Assembly (NCBI GenBank): GCA_902786355.1
Contig: CADABZ010000006.1
Location: 1-64,000 of the forward strand
Direction: 5' to 3'
Length of the DNA: 64,000 nt
Source: an uncultured Eubacteriales bacterium
Lineage (GTDB): Bacteria; Bacillota; Clostridia; Peptostreptococcales; Anaerovoracaceae
How positions within the stretch are numbered: position 1 is the stretch's first letter; every line of letters starts with the position of its first letter. This document shows, piece by piece, positions 42,540 through 50,721 of this stretch. The notes under the pieces were generated by a model. That model had not been told where the DNA came from. It did not search any database and saw only the letters and a list, made by a program, of their open reading frames with translations. A program made the translations under genes and the position numbers.

Positions 42540-43619
42540 ATGGCAGATCGTGTATTTATGAAAGGCACCGAGGCTATCGCTGAGGCAGCTGTTAGAGCAG
42601 GATGCCGCTTCTTTGCAGGCTATCCTATCACACCACAGAACGAGATCCCTGAATATATGGCAAGAAGACTTCCTGAAGTAGGCGGTACATTCGTACAGGG
42701 CGAGAGCGAAGTAGCTTCCGTCAACATGCTGTACGGAGCAGCTTCCACAGGAATCAGAGCAATGAGCTCATCTTCATCCTGCGGTATCTCACTTTACAGT
42801 GAAGGTGTTTCGTATTGTGCTTCCGCCCGTATACCTATGGTATACGTTAACGTTCAGAGAGGCGGCCCTGGAATCGGTGCTATACAGCCGGCTCAGCAGG
42901 ATTACATGCAGGCAACCAAGGCTTCCGGAAACGGCGGATTCAGAATGATCGTACTCGCACCGGACTCAGTTCAGGAGTGCGTGGACATGGTATATGAGGC
43001 ATATGATCTTGCAGAGAGAGATCAGAACCCTGTACTCGTTCTTACAGACGGCGTCATGGGAACAATGATGGAGCCTGTAGTACTCCCTCCTATGAAGAGC
43101 GATGAAGAGCTTGCAGCATGCAGAGCAAAATTCGCTGACAGAGCTATTGTCGGACATCCTCTCGGACAGCAGGCATACTGCAGACCTGGTTCAGTCGGAG
43201 ACGGACAGGAGCAGGCTAACATCGAAGCTGCTGCACTTTATGAGACATGGGAAAAGGACATCAGAGTTGAAGAATTCATGATGGATGATGCAGAGATCGT
43301 ATTCGCTGCATACGGTATTTCCGCACGTATCTCAAGAGCTGTCATAAGAGAGCTCAGAGCTCAGGGCATCAAGGCAGGAATGATCAGACCGATCACAATT
43401 TCTCCGTTCCCATATGATGCATTCAGAAACCTAGACTTCAACAGAGTCAAGGGGATCATCGATGTTGAGATGTCGATCCCTGCACAGATGAGATGGGATG
43501 TCGACTTTGCAGTACAGGGAAGATGCCCGATCAAGGAAGTCCTCAGATCCGGCGGTCAGCTGCTGACCAACGACCAGGTAATGAAGGGCGCACAGGAATT
43601 CATTAAGGAGGTGCTGTAA
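42540..43619 (+). CDS. vorB: 2-oxoacid:ferredoxin oxidoreductase alpha subunit (VorB/KorA type)
   Basis: The 359-residue subunit starts M-A-D-R-V-F-M-K-G-T-E-A-I-A-E-A and has G-Y-P-I-T-P-Q-N-E near residue 28 and the G-x-G-x2-Q-P-A-Q-Q-D segment near 118. With the beta and gamma subunits it oxidatively decarboxylates a 2-oxo acid to acyl-CoA, reducing ferredoxin. The ATG at 42540 with GGAAAGGAG is preferred over the frame's earlier start at 42516. VOR (branched-chain), KOR and IOR cannot be told apart safely; branched-chain fits the neighbouring had genes. Confidence 0.88.
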   Translation: MADRVFMKGTEAIAEAAVRAGCRFFAGYPITPQNEIPEYMARRLPEVGGTFVQGESEVASVNMLYGAASTGIRAMSSSSSCGISLYSEGVSYCASARIPMVYVNVQRGGPGIGAIQPAQQDYMQATKASGNGGFRMIVLAPDSVQECVDMVYEAYDLAERDQNPVLVLTDGVMGTMMEPVVLPPMKSDEELAACRAKFADRAIVGHPLGQQAYCRPGSVGDGQEQANIEAAALYETWEKDIRVEEFMMDDAEIVFAAYGISARISRAVIRELRAQGIKAGMIRPITISPFPYDAFRNLDFNRVKGIIDVEMSIPAQMRWDVDFAVQGRCPIKEVLRSGGQLLTNDQVMKGAQEFIKEVL

Positions 43620-44380
43620 TGGCTGAAGAGAAAAAAGTCTATTCAAGAACCAAAGGCATCATCGAAGGCGCAGTCTCCGGATTCTGCCCTGGATGCATGC
43701 ACAGCACAATACATAAACTGATCGGCGAAGCTGCTGAAGAGCTCGGACAGCTCGACAACCTCGTAAGAGTTGAGGGTGTAGGATGCTGCGGACTCGGACA
43801 GTTCTATGTAACATGTGACGAAACTATCGCTGCTCACGGAAGAGCAGGCGCTGTAGCTACAGGTATCAAGAGATCATCCCCGAAGTCACTGGTCTATACA
43901 TACCAGGGCGACGGCGACCTGGCTGCTATCGGTCTCGCAGAGACACTTTCTGCAGCTAACAGAGGTGAGAATTTCACAGTTATCTTCGTCAACAACGGTA
44001 TCTACGGCATGACAGGCGGACAGATGGCTCCTACAACACTCGTAGGCATGAAGTCCACAACAACACCTGGCGGACGTAATCCTGAAGAGCACGGATATCC
44101 GATGCACATGTCAGAGATCATCAACCAGCTGACAGCTCCTTACTACATCGAGAGAGTAAGCTGCGATACACCTCAGCATGTAATCGCTGCACGTAAGGCT
44201 ATCAAGAAGGCATTCCAGTATCAGCTTGAAGGCAAGGGCTATTCGATCGTTGAGATCGTTACATCCTGCCCGACAAACTGGGGTCTTGATACACTCAAGT
44301 CTCTTGACTTCCTCAGAGAGAAGATGTTCGAAGAGTATCCTCTCGGAGTATTCAGAGACGAAGGAAAGAAGCTTAAATAG
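43619..44380 (+). CDS. vorA: 2-oxoacid:ferredoxin oxidoreductase beta (TPP) subunit
   Basis: The 253-residue thiamine-diphosphate-binding subunit has F-C-P-G-C-M-H-S near residue 21 and the TPP/Mg motif G-D-G-D-L-A-A-I-G-L near 98, ending in N-N-G-I-Y-G-M-T-G-G-Q near 126. It shares the TAATG overlap with the alpha gene (stop and start overlap by one base), which implies translational coupling. Confidence 0.92.
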   Translation: MAEEKKVYSRTKGIIEGAVSGFCPGCMHSTIHKLIGEAAEELGQLDNLVRVEGVGCCGLGQFYVTCDETIAAHGRAGAVATGIKRSSPKSLVYTYQGDGDLAAIGLAETLSAANRGENFTVIFVNNGIYGMTGGQMAPTTLVGMKSTTTPGGRNPEEHGYPMHMSEIINQLTAPYYIERVSCDTPQHVIAARKAIKKAFQYQLEGKGYSIVEIVTSCPTNWGLDTLKSLDFLREKMFEEYPLGVFRDEGKKLK

Positions 44381-44389
44381 GAGGTAACC

Positions 44390-44935
44390 ATGGAAAGAAA
44401 TCTTATGATCGCTGGATTCGGCGGACAGGGAGTTATGACAATGGGTAAGCTCCTGGCAGAGGCAACATCCCAGGCTACAGACCTGAATGTCACATTCTTC
44501 CCTTCATACGGCGCTGCTATGAGAGGCGGCACAGCTAACTGCTACGTAGTAATTTCAGATAATCCGATCGGAGCTCCTGTAAGTTATTCACTTGAGGACC
44601 TCGTAGTAATGAACGGACCATCGCTGCACAAGTTCCTTCCTAACCTCAAGCCAGGCGGGACACTGTTCGTCAACAGCACGATCGTTACAGATCCTATCGA
44701 CAGAGACGACATCAAAGTCATCAAGGCTCCTGTAACTCAGATGGCTATCGACATCAAAAACGAGAGAGCCCTCAACGTAATCATGCTTGGCGTTTATGTA
44801 GGCGCAACAGATGCAGTTCCTGAAGAAGTAATCGTCAAGGGAATCGAGCACAAGTTCGCACACAAGCCAAAGCTCATCGAGCCTAACGTAGAAGCCTTCA
44901 AGATGGGCCTCAAGATCGGAAGGGAGCAGAAGTAA
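44390..44935 (+). CDS. vorC: 2-oxoacid:ferredoxin oxidoreductase gamma subunit
   Basis: The 181-residue gamma domain starts with I-A-G-F-G-G-Q-G-V (residues 6-14) and has F-F-P-S-Y-G-A-A-M-R-G-G-T-A-N-C near 42-57, typical of the catalytic gamma domain that contacts CoA and the 2-oxo acid. GGAGG precedes the ATG. Its stop codon overlaps the start of the small ORF at 44935. Confidence 0.92.
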   Translation: MERNLMIAGFGGQGVMTMGKLLAEATSQATDLNVTFFPSYGAAMRGGTANCYVVISDNPIGAPVSYSLEDLVVMNGPSLHKFLPNLKPGGTLFVNSTIVTDPIDRDDIKVIKAPVTQMAIDIKNERALNVIMLGVYVGATDAVPEEVIVKGIEHKFAHKPKLIEPNVEAFKMGLKIGREQK

Positions 44936-45087
44936 TGAAGAAAGTTTTAGCTTTACTGTGCGTATCCCTTCTGGGCTGCTGCGCTTTCACTCACCGCAGA
45001 GTAATCAGTGCCTGCGTCAAGGACGAAGAGATGCCAGCTGCACCAAAGTGGCATGTATGGGTCAAGAAGGAGAACCGCAGAGCATAG
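44935..45087 (+). CDS. 50-residue lipoprotein-like small protein
   Basis: Not a recognised family. The ORF starts inside the stop codon of the gamma-subunit gene (TAATG), so it is translationally coupled. Its N-terminus M-K-K-V-L-A-L-L-C-V-S-L-L-G-C-C is a textbook lipoprotein signal with a lipobox ending at C15 or C16. The mature part of about 35 residues is basic (K-W-H-V-W-V-K-K-E-N-R-R-A) with one more cysteine. A terminator follows at 45133. It could be a real membrane-anchored small protein or a decaying gene. Confidence 0.55.
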   Translation: MKKVLALLCVSLLGCCAFTHRRVISACVKDEEMPAAPKWHVWVKKENRRA

Positions 45088-45132
45088 CACTGTAATGCGG
45101 ACAGGACTGGTGAGCAGTTCGAAATAAGACGA

Positions 45133-45164
45133 AACGGCGGAACGAAAAGCTCCGCCGTTTTTTT
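45133..45164 (+). terminator. terminator of the oxidoreductase operon
   Basis: AACGGCGGA/TCCGCCGTT stem (ACGGCGGA at 45134-45141, TCCGCCGT at 45151-45158) followed by a run of seven T. Confidence 0.93.
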
Positions 45165-45208
45165 CTGAAGAGAGTGCAGAGGATTTTGTCAAAAGAGATC
45201 CTTTAAGA

Positions 45209-45258
45209 TTGACACTGTGTCAGAATGCTGTTATAATGCAACTGCTGACACTATGTCA
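45209..45258 (+). promoter_or_regulatory. consensus promoter overlapped by twin palindromic operators
   Basis: The promoter is perfect: TTGACA (45209-45214), 17 bases, TATAAT (45232-45237). TGACACTGTGTCA (45210-45222) overlaps the -35, and TGACACTATGTCA (45246-45258) lies just past the -10; centres are 36 bases apart. Two 13-base palindromes on a strong promoter indicate repression, most simply by a TetR-type dimer. Confidence 0.85.
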
Positions 45259-45298
45259 ACTCAATGTGATACGTTTCTGGGAAAAGGAGATGAAATAA

Positions 45299-46054
45299 AT
45301 GAGTGAAAAGATCGTACAGACAGCAGGAAGAAACCAGCTCGGTGATTTTGCGCCGATGTTCGCACATCTCAACGATGATGTGCTGTTCGGTGAAGTGTGG
45401 AATGAGGAAGCGATCGACGTCAAGACTAAGTGCATCATTACAGTAGTCTCGCTGATGGCATCCGGAATTACGGATTCATCCCTGACATATCATCTGCAGA
45501 ATGCGAAGGCACACGGAGTCACTAAGGATGAGATCGCAGCTATCATCACACATGCGACGATGTACGTGGGCTGGCCTAAGGGCTGGGCAGTATTCCGCCT
45601 TGCCAAGGAAGTATGGAATGAAGATGCACCGGAGCTTACTGAAAAGGATAAGTATCAGAACAGCATCTGCTTCCCGATCGGAGAAGCAAACCCATACGGA
45701 GAGTTTTTCGTAGGACAGAGCTATCTTGCACCTGTATCTACTGAGCAGGTACCGGTTTACAATGTTACATTCGAGCCGGGATGCCGCAATAACTGGCATA
45801 TCCATCATGCTGAGAATGGAGGCGGCCAGATGCTTATCTGCATAGGCGGCAGAGGATACTATCAGGAATGGGGCAAGGAAGCCATTGAGATGACACCGGG
45901 TACTGTTATCAATATCCCTGCAGAGGTAAAACACTGGCACGGTGCCGCACCGGACTCGTGGTTCTCGCATCTTGCTATCGAGGTAGAAGGCGAGAAGACA
46001 AGCAATGAGTGGCTCGAAGCAGTTGCAGATGAAGACTACAACAAGTTGAAATAA
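45299..46054 (+). CDS. carboxymuconolactone decarboxylase-like domain fused to a cupin
   Basis: In this 251-residue protein, residues 1-110 are a CMD/AhpD-like helical domain (K-T-K-C-I-I-T-V-V-S-L-M-A and A-I-I-T-H-A-T-M-Y-V-G-W-P) but without the C-x2-C pair of AhpD. Residues 130-240 are a cupin with W-H-I-H-H-A-E near 167 and the second motif P-A-E-V-K-H-W-H near 207. Such fusions are reported as quercetinase- or hydrolase-like or stress-related proteins of unclear substrate. Strongly controlled by the operators upstream. The ATG has AAAAGGAG in front. Confidence 0.85.
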   Translation: MSEKIVQTAGRNQLGDFAPMFAHLNDDVLFGEVWNEEAIDVKTKCIITVVSLMASGITDSSLTYHLQNAKAHGVTKDEIAAIITHATMYVGWPKGWAVFRLAKEVWNEDAPELTEKDKYQNSICFPIGEANPYGEFFVGQSYLAPVSTEQVPVYNVTFEPGCRNNWHIHHAENGGGQMLICIGGRGYYQEWGKEAIEMTPGTVINIPAEVKHWHGAAPDSWFSHLAIEVEGEKTSNEWLEAVADEDYNKLK

Positions 46055-46266
46055 ATAAAATCCTGCCGCATGCTGTTCATTGCATCTGCCGCTGAATCAA
46101 CAGAAAGCACATCTGTATTCAAAGTACGCTGGCAGAAGATCCATGCCATAAGGTCATACTTGTCCTGAAAATGATAATAGAATGTCGGGCGCTCTATCTC
46201 AGCTGCCCGGCATATTTCAGTTACTCTGATTTTATCCAGTGACTTGGTGGAGAGCAGTTTTCTCAT
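46036..46266 (-). pseudogene. TetR-family regulator remnant
   Basis: The 76-residue reading frame keeps only the TetR helix-turn-helix (R-V-T-E-I-C-R-A-A-E-I-E-R-P-T-F-Y-Y-H-F, followed by D-K-Y-D-L-M). The usual 10-20 residues before it are cut off by a stop two codons upstream, and the roughly 110-residue effector domain is missing. Its 3' end overlaps the CMD-cupin gene by 19 bases. It probably once bound the palindromes at 45210-45258. Confidence 0.75.
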
Positions 46267-46374
46267 TTTTCAAGGATCAGAAATTCAGGAAGTCGACTAT
46301 CGAATTTGGGAGACCGGGCATCAAAAGGCATGCTTTTGTCTTATTTTTTTGGTGAATTGCAGACAGCTTTTTGT

Positions 46375-46451
46375 TATAATAAACAAGTTAATGTGCCAGG
46401 CGGCACGGGACGAAAAGCCGGGCCCACGCAAAAGAGTAAGCAACACGTTAA
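46375..46451 (+). promoter_or_regulatory. promoter and structured leader of metG
   Basis: TATAAT lies at 46375-46380. The predicted RNA is closed by UUAAUGUG (46388-46395)/CACGUUAA (46444-46451) and contains GUGCC-AGGC-GGCAC (46392-46405), while GGG/CCC offers a further helix. No T-box or SAM element is recognisable. A 33-codon ORF starting at 46391 also runs through it. Confidence 0.4.
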
Positions 46452-46508
46452 TAACACATCAGAAAAGACTAAAAAACAAAGCTCTCATTTGAGCGGAAAG
46501 GTCAGAAA

Positions 46509-48098
46509 ATGAACGAAAAGGGTAAATACTACATCTCGACACCGATCTACTATCCAAGCTCCAATCTTCACATCGGACATACATACTGCACAGTAATGGC
46601 AGATGCTATGGCAAGATTCAAGAGACTGCAGGGCTATGATGTCATGTTCCTGACAGGAACAGATGAGCATGGTCAGAAGATCCAGACCAAGGCTATCGAA
46701 AAAGGCGTTACTCCACAGGAATACGTCGACGAGATAGTTGCAGGCATCAAGGACCTCTGGGCAACAATGGAGATCTCTTATGATGACTTCATCAGAACTA
46801 CAGAAGAGAGACACATGACAAGAGTCCAGAAGATCTGGCAGAGGATGTATGAGAAAGGTGATATCTATAAAGGCTCATACGAAGGTCTCTACTGCACACC
46901 GTGTGAATCCTTCTGGACAGAGAGCCAGCTGGTAGACGGAAAGTGCCCGGACTGCGGCAGACCGGTTGAGAAGGCAAGCGAAGAGGCATATTTCTTCAAG
47001 CTTTCCAACTATGCAGACAAGATCCTGAAACTTTACGATGAGCATCCTGAATTCCTCGAGCCTGAGACAAGAAGGAACGAGATGAGAAGCTTCATCGAGC
47101 AGGGACTCGAAGACCTCTGCGTATCCAGATGCACTTTTGACTGGGGAATTCCTGTACCGAATGATCCGAAGCACGTCATGTATGTATGGGTAGATGCACT
47201 TTCCAACTACGTTACAGCCCTCGGCGGACCGGACGACTGCGAGAAATACAACAAGTACTGGCCTGCAGATGTACATCTGGTAGGCAAGGAGATCGTAAGA
47301 TTCCACTCAGTCATCTGGCCGGCAATGCTGATGAGCGCAGATCTGCCTCTGCCAAAGCAGGTAAGAGGACACGGCTGGCTGCTCCTTGGCGGCGAGAAGG
47401 TCTCGAAGTCAAAAGCTTCAAAGGGCGAGGATGTCATCGATCCTGTTATCCTCATCGACCGCTACGGAATCGACGCTCTTAAGTATTTCCTGCTCAGAGA
47501 ATACACATTCGGACAGGACGGCAACTTCACTAATGAATTAATGCTCAAGAGAATGAATTTTGACCTTGCCAACGACCTTGGAAACCTTCTGTCAAGAACA
47601 GTCTCCATGATCAAAAAATACTGCGGCGGTGTTGTACCTGCAGCGCCTTGCAGAGATGCTATCGATGATGAGCTTATCGGGCTTGCTACCGGAACAGCTA
47701 AGAAAGTCGAAGAGAGAATGAATGAGTTCCAGTTCAACCTCGCACTCGACGACATCTGGAGTATAGTCAGAAGAGCCAACAAGTACATCGATGAGAAGAC
47801 ACCTTGGGTCCTTGCCAAGGATGAGTCTAAGAAAGATGAGCTCGACACTGTCATGAGAAACCTGGCAGAGTGTCTCAGGATCGTATCGATCCTTATCATT
47901 CCTTTCATGCACACAACATCAGACCGCATGAGAGATCAGCTCGGACTCGCAGATGTCCCGGCTGTATGGGAAGACGCTTTCGAGTTTTATCAGATGGAAG
48001 GAGCAGAGACCCATAAGGGCGATCAGCTCTTCCCAAGACTCGATGTCGACAAAGAGCTTGAAGCTCTGTATGCGATCAGCGAGAGCTTAAAGAAATAA
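46509..48098 (+). CDS. metG: methionyl-tRNA synthetase
   Basis: The 529-residue class I synthetase attaches methionine to tRNA-Met. It shows H-I-G-H (21-24) and the KMSKS-equivalent K-V-S-K-S near residue 298, plus a zinc knuckle with C-x2-C pairs near 128-131 and 144-147 (T-P-C-E-S, K-C-P-D-C). It lacks the C-terminal tRNA-binding/dimerisation domain of longer MetG proteins (about 650 residues). It has its own promoter and leader and ends at the terminator at 48159. Confidence 0.96.
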   Translation: MNEKGKYYISTPIYYPSSNLHIGHTYCTVMADAMARFKRLQGYDVMFLTGTDEHGQKIQTKAIEKGVTPQEYVDEIVAGIKDLWATMEISYDDFIRTTEERHMTRVQKIWQRMYEKGDIYKGSYEGLYCTPCESFWTESQLVDGKCPDCGRPVEKASEEAYFFKLSNYADKILKLYDEHPEFLEPETRRNEMRSFIEQGLEDLCVSRCTFDWGIPVPNDPKHVMYVWVDALSNYVTALGGPDDCEKYNKYWPADVHLVGKEIVRFHSVIWPAMLMSADLPLPKQVRGHGWLLLGGEKVSKSKASKGEDVIDPVILIDRYGIDALKYFLLREYTFGQDGNFTNELMLKRMNFDLANDLGNLLSRTVSMIKKYCGGVVPAAPCRDAIDDELIGLATGTAKKVEERMNEFQFNLALDDIWSIVRRANKYIDEKTPWVLAKDESKKDELDTVMRNLAECLRIVSILIIPFMHTTSDRMRDQLGLADVPAVWEDAFEFYQMEGAETHKGDQLFPRLDVDKELEALYAISESLKK

Positions 48099-48158
48099 TG
48101 AACCGCAGCGGGGGGCAGAAGTAAGATCCTGCTCCGCGCGGCTGAGAATAATCAGAAG

Positions 48159-48212
48159 ATGAGGTGCGGCATTCCTTAATAACAGAAATAACGGATACTG
48201 CACCTCATTTTG
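48159..48212 (+). terminator. terminator after metG
   Basis: ATGAGGTGC (48159-48167) pairs with GCACCTCAT (48200-48208) around a 32-base loop, followed by TTTTGCTTATTT. The long loop makes it less certain than others. Confidence 0.6.
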
Positions 48213-48247
48213 CTTATTTCAGGAAAAAAGAAAGGCAGCCTGATACG

Positions 48248-49177
48248 ATGATGCTGTTCGATGCACATACACATTTGAATTTTGAAAAATTCAGCGATGA
48301 AGAGAGAAAAGCTCTGGCGCAGGAGATAGAGGAGTCGCAGCTCGGATATATTATCGATGTCGCCGACTGCGTGCAGGGAGCAGAGCAGGCCCTGCAGGAT
48401 GCGGATGACTACAGCTGGTGCTATGCCGCAGTCGGGATCCATCCGGATCACGCATCGGTGTACACCGATGCCGACATCGGCGCCATCCGCAGACTCGCGG
48501 CTCATCCCAAGGCTATGGCTATCGGCGAGATAGGGCTGGATTACTATTACGGTACTGACGACAGAGAAGAGCAGCAGGAGCTGTTCAGAAAGCAGATCAG
48601 GCTGGCCAACGAGCTTAAGATGCCGATCATGATCCATTCAAGAGATGCCAATCAGCTGACGATGGATATCCTGACAGAAGAAGGAGCCTTCAGTGAAGAG
48701 CGGAAGAGCTGGTTTCCGGGCAGACCCGCGCCGGGAACTCTGTCAGATACTGCATTTGCACATGATATGATCGTTCCCGGCGTATACGAAGGGGAATATT
48801 CATACAGGCATATGAAGAGCGGCTCAGAGATCATCAGACTCGTGCCGGATGCAAGAGTGCAGATGCACTGCTACTCAGGCTCGCCTGAGATGGCTGAGGA
48901 GTATGTAAAGCTCGGAGCAACGATCTCGCTCGGCGGGCCGGTCACCTTCAAAAACGGAAAGAAAGCAGCAGAGGTCTGCCGCCGTATTCCGGCCGAGTTC
49001 CTGCTTTCAGAGACCGATGCCCCGTACATGGCACCGGAACCGCTGAGAGGCAGGCCTAACAAGCCGCATTATGTCGAGCATGTCGTACGCAGGATGGCCA
49101 TGATCAAAGGCGTGTCGTACGGAGAGATGTCGCGCATATTCGCAGAGAACGGCAAGCGGTTCTTTGATATTCCCTGA
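48248..49177 (+). CDS. tatD: TatD family deoxyribonuclease with an insertion
   Basis: In this 309-residue protein (from the first of two adjacent ATGs) metal ligands are seen in D-A-H-T-H (5-9), G-E-I-G-L-D-Y-Y near 93, M-I-H-S-R-D near 128, M-H-C-Y-S-G near 206 and L-S-E-T-D-A-P-Y near 262. TatD enzymes cut DNA or RNA ends with divalent metals. Usual length is about 255-265; the extra roughly 50 residues sit at about 146-198 between two metal-site strands. It is followed 26 bases later by tilS. Confidence 0.9.
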   Translation: MMLFDAHTHLNFEKFSDEERKALAQEIEESQLGYIIDVADCVQGAEQALQDADDYSWCYAAVGIHPDHASVYTDADIGAIRRLAAHPKAMAIGEIGLDYYYGTDDREEQQELFRKQIRLANELKMPIMIHSRDANQLTMDILTEEGAFSEERKSWFPGRPAPGTLSDTAFAHDMIVPGVYEGEYSYRHMKSGSEIIRLVPDARVQMHCYSGSPEMAEEYVKLGATISLGGPVTFKNGKKAAEVCRRIPAEFLLSETDAPYMAPEPLRGRPNKPHYVEHVVRRMAMIKGVSYGEMSRIFAENGKRFFDIP

Positions 49178-49203
49178 CCGGGAGAAAAACCAGGAGTAAT
49201 ACA

Positions 49204-50637
49204 TTGAAGAGAAATCACGTGACAGATACGATCATTGACAGCGGACTCATTACAGAGGGCGCGCACATTGTAGCAGGTGTTTCGGGCGGACCGGACTCCC
49301 TGTGCATGCTTCACGCGCTTTGCCAGCTTGCAGATTCGATGGATCTGACTATCGTCCCTGTCCATGTCAATCATAAGCTGAGAGCTGAGGCTGATGAGGA
49401 AGAAGACAATGTCGTGAGGATCTGTGACAGGCTCGGTCTCGACTGCTATACATTCGAGGCAGACTGCAAGGGCGTCGCAGAAGAACTCAGGATATCTTCT
49501 GAAGAGGCCGGCAGAAAGATCAGATATGAGATATTCGATGAGGTGGCTTCGCAGATCGAGGCAGACGGCGTTTCGAGGAGCGATATCATGATCGCTGTAG
49601 CCCACAATGCTGATGACCAGGCGGAGACGGTTCTGTTCAGACTGCTTAGAGGCACCGGCATCCATGGACTTGCAGGCATGCCTGTAGTCAGGAATTCAGA
49701 AGCCGGATATATGATCATAAGGCCTCTTATAGATATAGAGCGCTCTGAGATAGAGCAGTATATCAGAGACAACAGGCTGCATCCCAACATAGATGCATCC
49801 AACATGACCAATGATTTTACCCGCAACAAGATAAGAAACGAGCTCATCCCTTATCTTGAGAAGGAGTTCAATCCATCAATCAGGCAGGCGCTCAGGCGGT
49901 ATGCAGAGCTTGCAGATCTCGATGACACACTTCTCAATGAGATAGCGATAGCCTCGATGGACGGACACATATCATTCGAGCATGAGCCGGAGAGGATCCT
50001 GCTGGATATAGGAGAGATCAGAAACAATCCTCCGGCCATCAATACCAGGATCGCAGGCTTCATCCTCCAGACCATGAGACTCGATAAATTCGCGACCTTC
50101 GAGCTCATAACCCAGCTGACTACACTCATGTATTCAGAGAACCCGTCAGGCTCGATAGATCTCCCGATGGGAGCGAGAGCATACAGGGAGTATGACACGA
50201 TCATTTTCGCTGACGCGGATGATGACTACATCATCAGGGCGGATGCCAGTCTGAGAATGATACCTCAGGTCATGATGATCAAAGACTTCCATCCTGACGA
50301 AGACTACATGTACGCCGTATTCGATTTTGACCGCTTCAATGAGGCGCATCCGGGCAAGGTCGGCGACCTGAAGCTCAGGACAAGGCAGCACGGGGATTAT
50401 CTGCCGATGAAGAAGGGCAGCAAAAAGATCCAGGATCTGCTCGTTGATTCAAAAGTCATGAAGAGGGCGAGAGACAGTATCCTGATGGTCGCGATCGACA
50501 GCGAGATCCTGTGGATACTTCCAAGCAAGTATTTTGCCGGACGGCAGGAACAGGAGAAAGGCAGGTTCTCGCCTAAGTATTCCGTAACAGACAAGACAGA
50601 AAGAGTTCTTCTGATTGAAATAGCAGAGAATCTATGA
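49204..50637 (+). CDS. tilS: tRNA(Ile)-lysidine synthetase
   Basis: The 477-residue enzyme turns C34 of the minor tRNA-Ile anticodon into lysidine so that it reads AUA. It has the PP-loop S-G-G-P-D-S (26-31), H-N-A-D-D-Q-A-E-T near 137 and the C-terminal substrate-binding domains up to E-R-V-L-L-I-E-I. The start is a TTG at 49204 with AGGAG eight bases upstream; no in-frame ATG fits the PP-loop position better. Confidence 0.93.
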   Translation: MKRNHVTDTIIDSGLITEGAHIVAGVSGGPDSLCMLHALCQLADSMDLTIVPVHVNHKLRAEADEEEDNVVRICDRLGLDCYTFEADCKGVAEELRISSEEAGRKIRYEIFDEVASQIEADGVSRSDIMIAVAHNADDQAETVLFRLLRGTGIHGLAGMPVVRNSEAGYMIIRPLIDIERSEIEQYIRDNRLHPNIDASNMTNDFTRNKIRNELIPYLEKEFNPSIRQALRRYAELADLDDTLLNEIAIASMDGHISFEHEPERILLDIGEIRNNPPAINTRIAGFILQTMRLDKFATFELITQLTTLMYSENPSGSIDLPMGARAYREYDTIIFADADDDYIIRADASLRMIPQVMMIKDFHPDEDYMYAVFDFDRFNEAHPGKVGDLKLRTRQHGDYLPMKKGSKKIQDLLVDSKVMKRARDSILMVAIDSEILWILPSKYFAGRQEQEKGRFSPKYSVTDKTERVLLIEIAENL

Positions 50638-50638
50638 T

Positions 50639-50689
50639 AAAATTTGTGCTCGGGACACAAATTTCGGCCAAAAAATTTCCCGGGTTTTT
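50639..50689 (+). terminator. alternating hairpins between tilS and ftsH
   Basis: AAATTTGTG (50640-50648) pairs perfectly with CACAAATTT (50656-50664). Alternatively CGGG and AAATTT (50651-50664) pair with AAATTT and CCCG (50673-50682), followed by GGTTTTTA. The two share a strand, so this may be a leaky or conditional terminator ahead of ftsH. Confidence 0.5.
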
Positions 50690-50721
50690 ATAAACATCAG
50701 AAAACCAGAAAGGATCAGGAT

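Noticed and set aside
46388..46451. SAM or T-box element ahead of metG
   Set aside because: No conserved SAM-box or T-box sequence is present.
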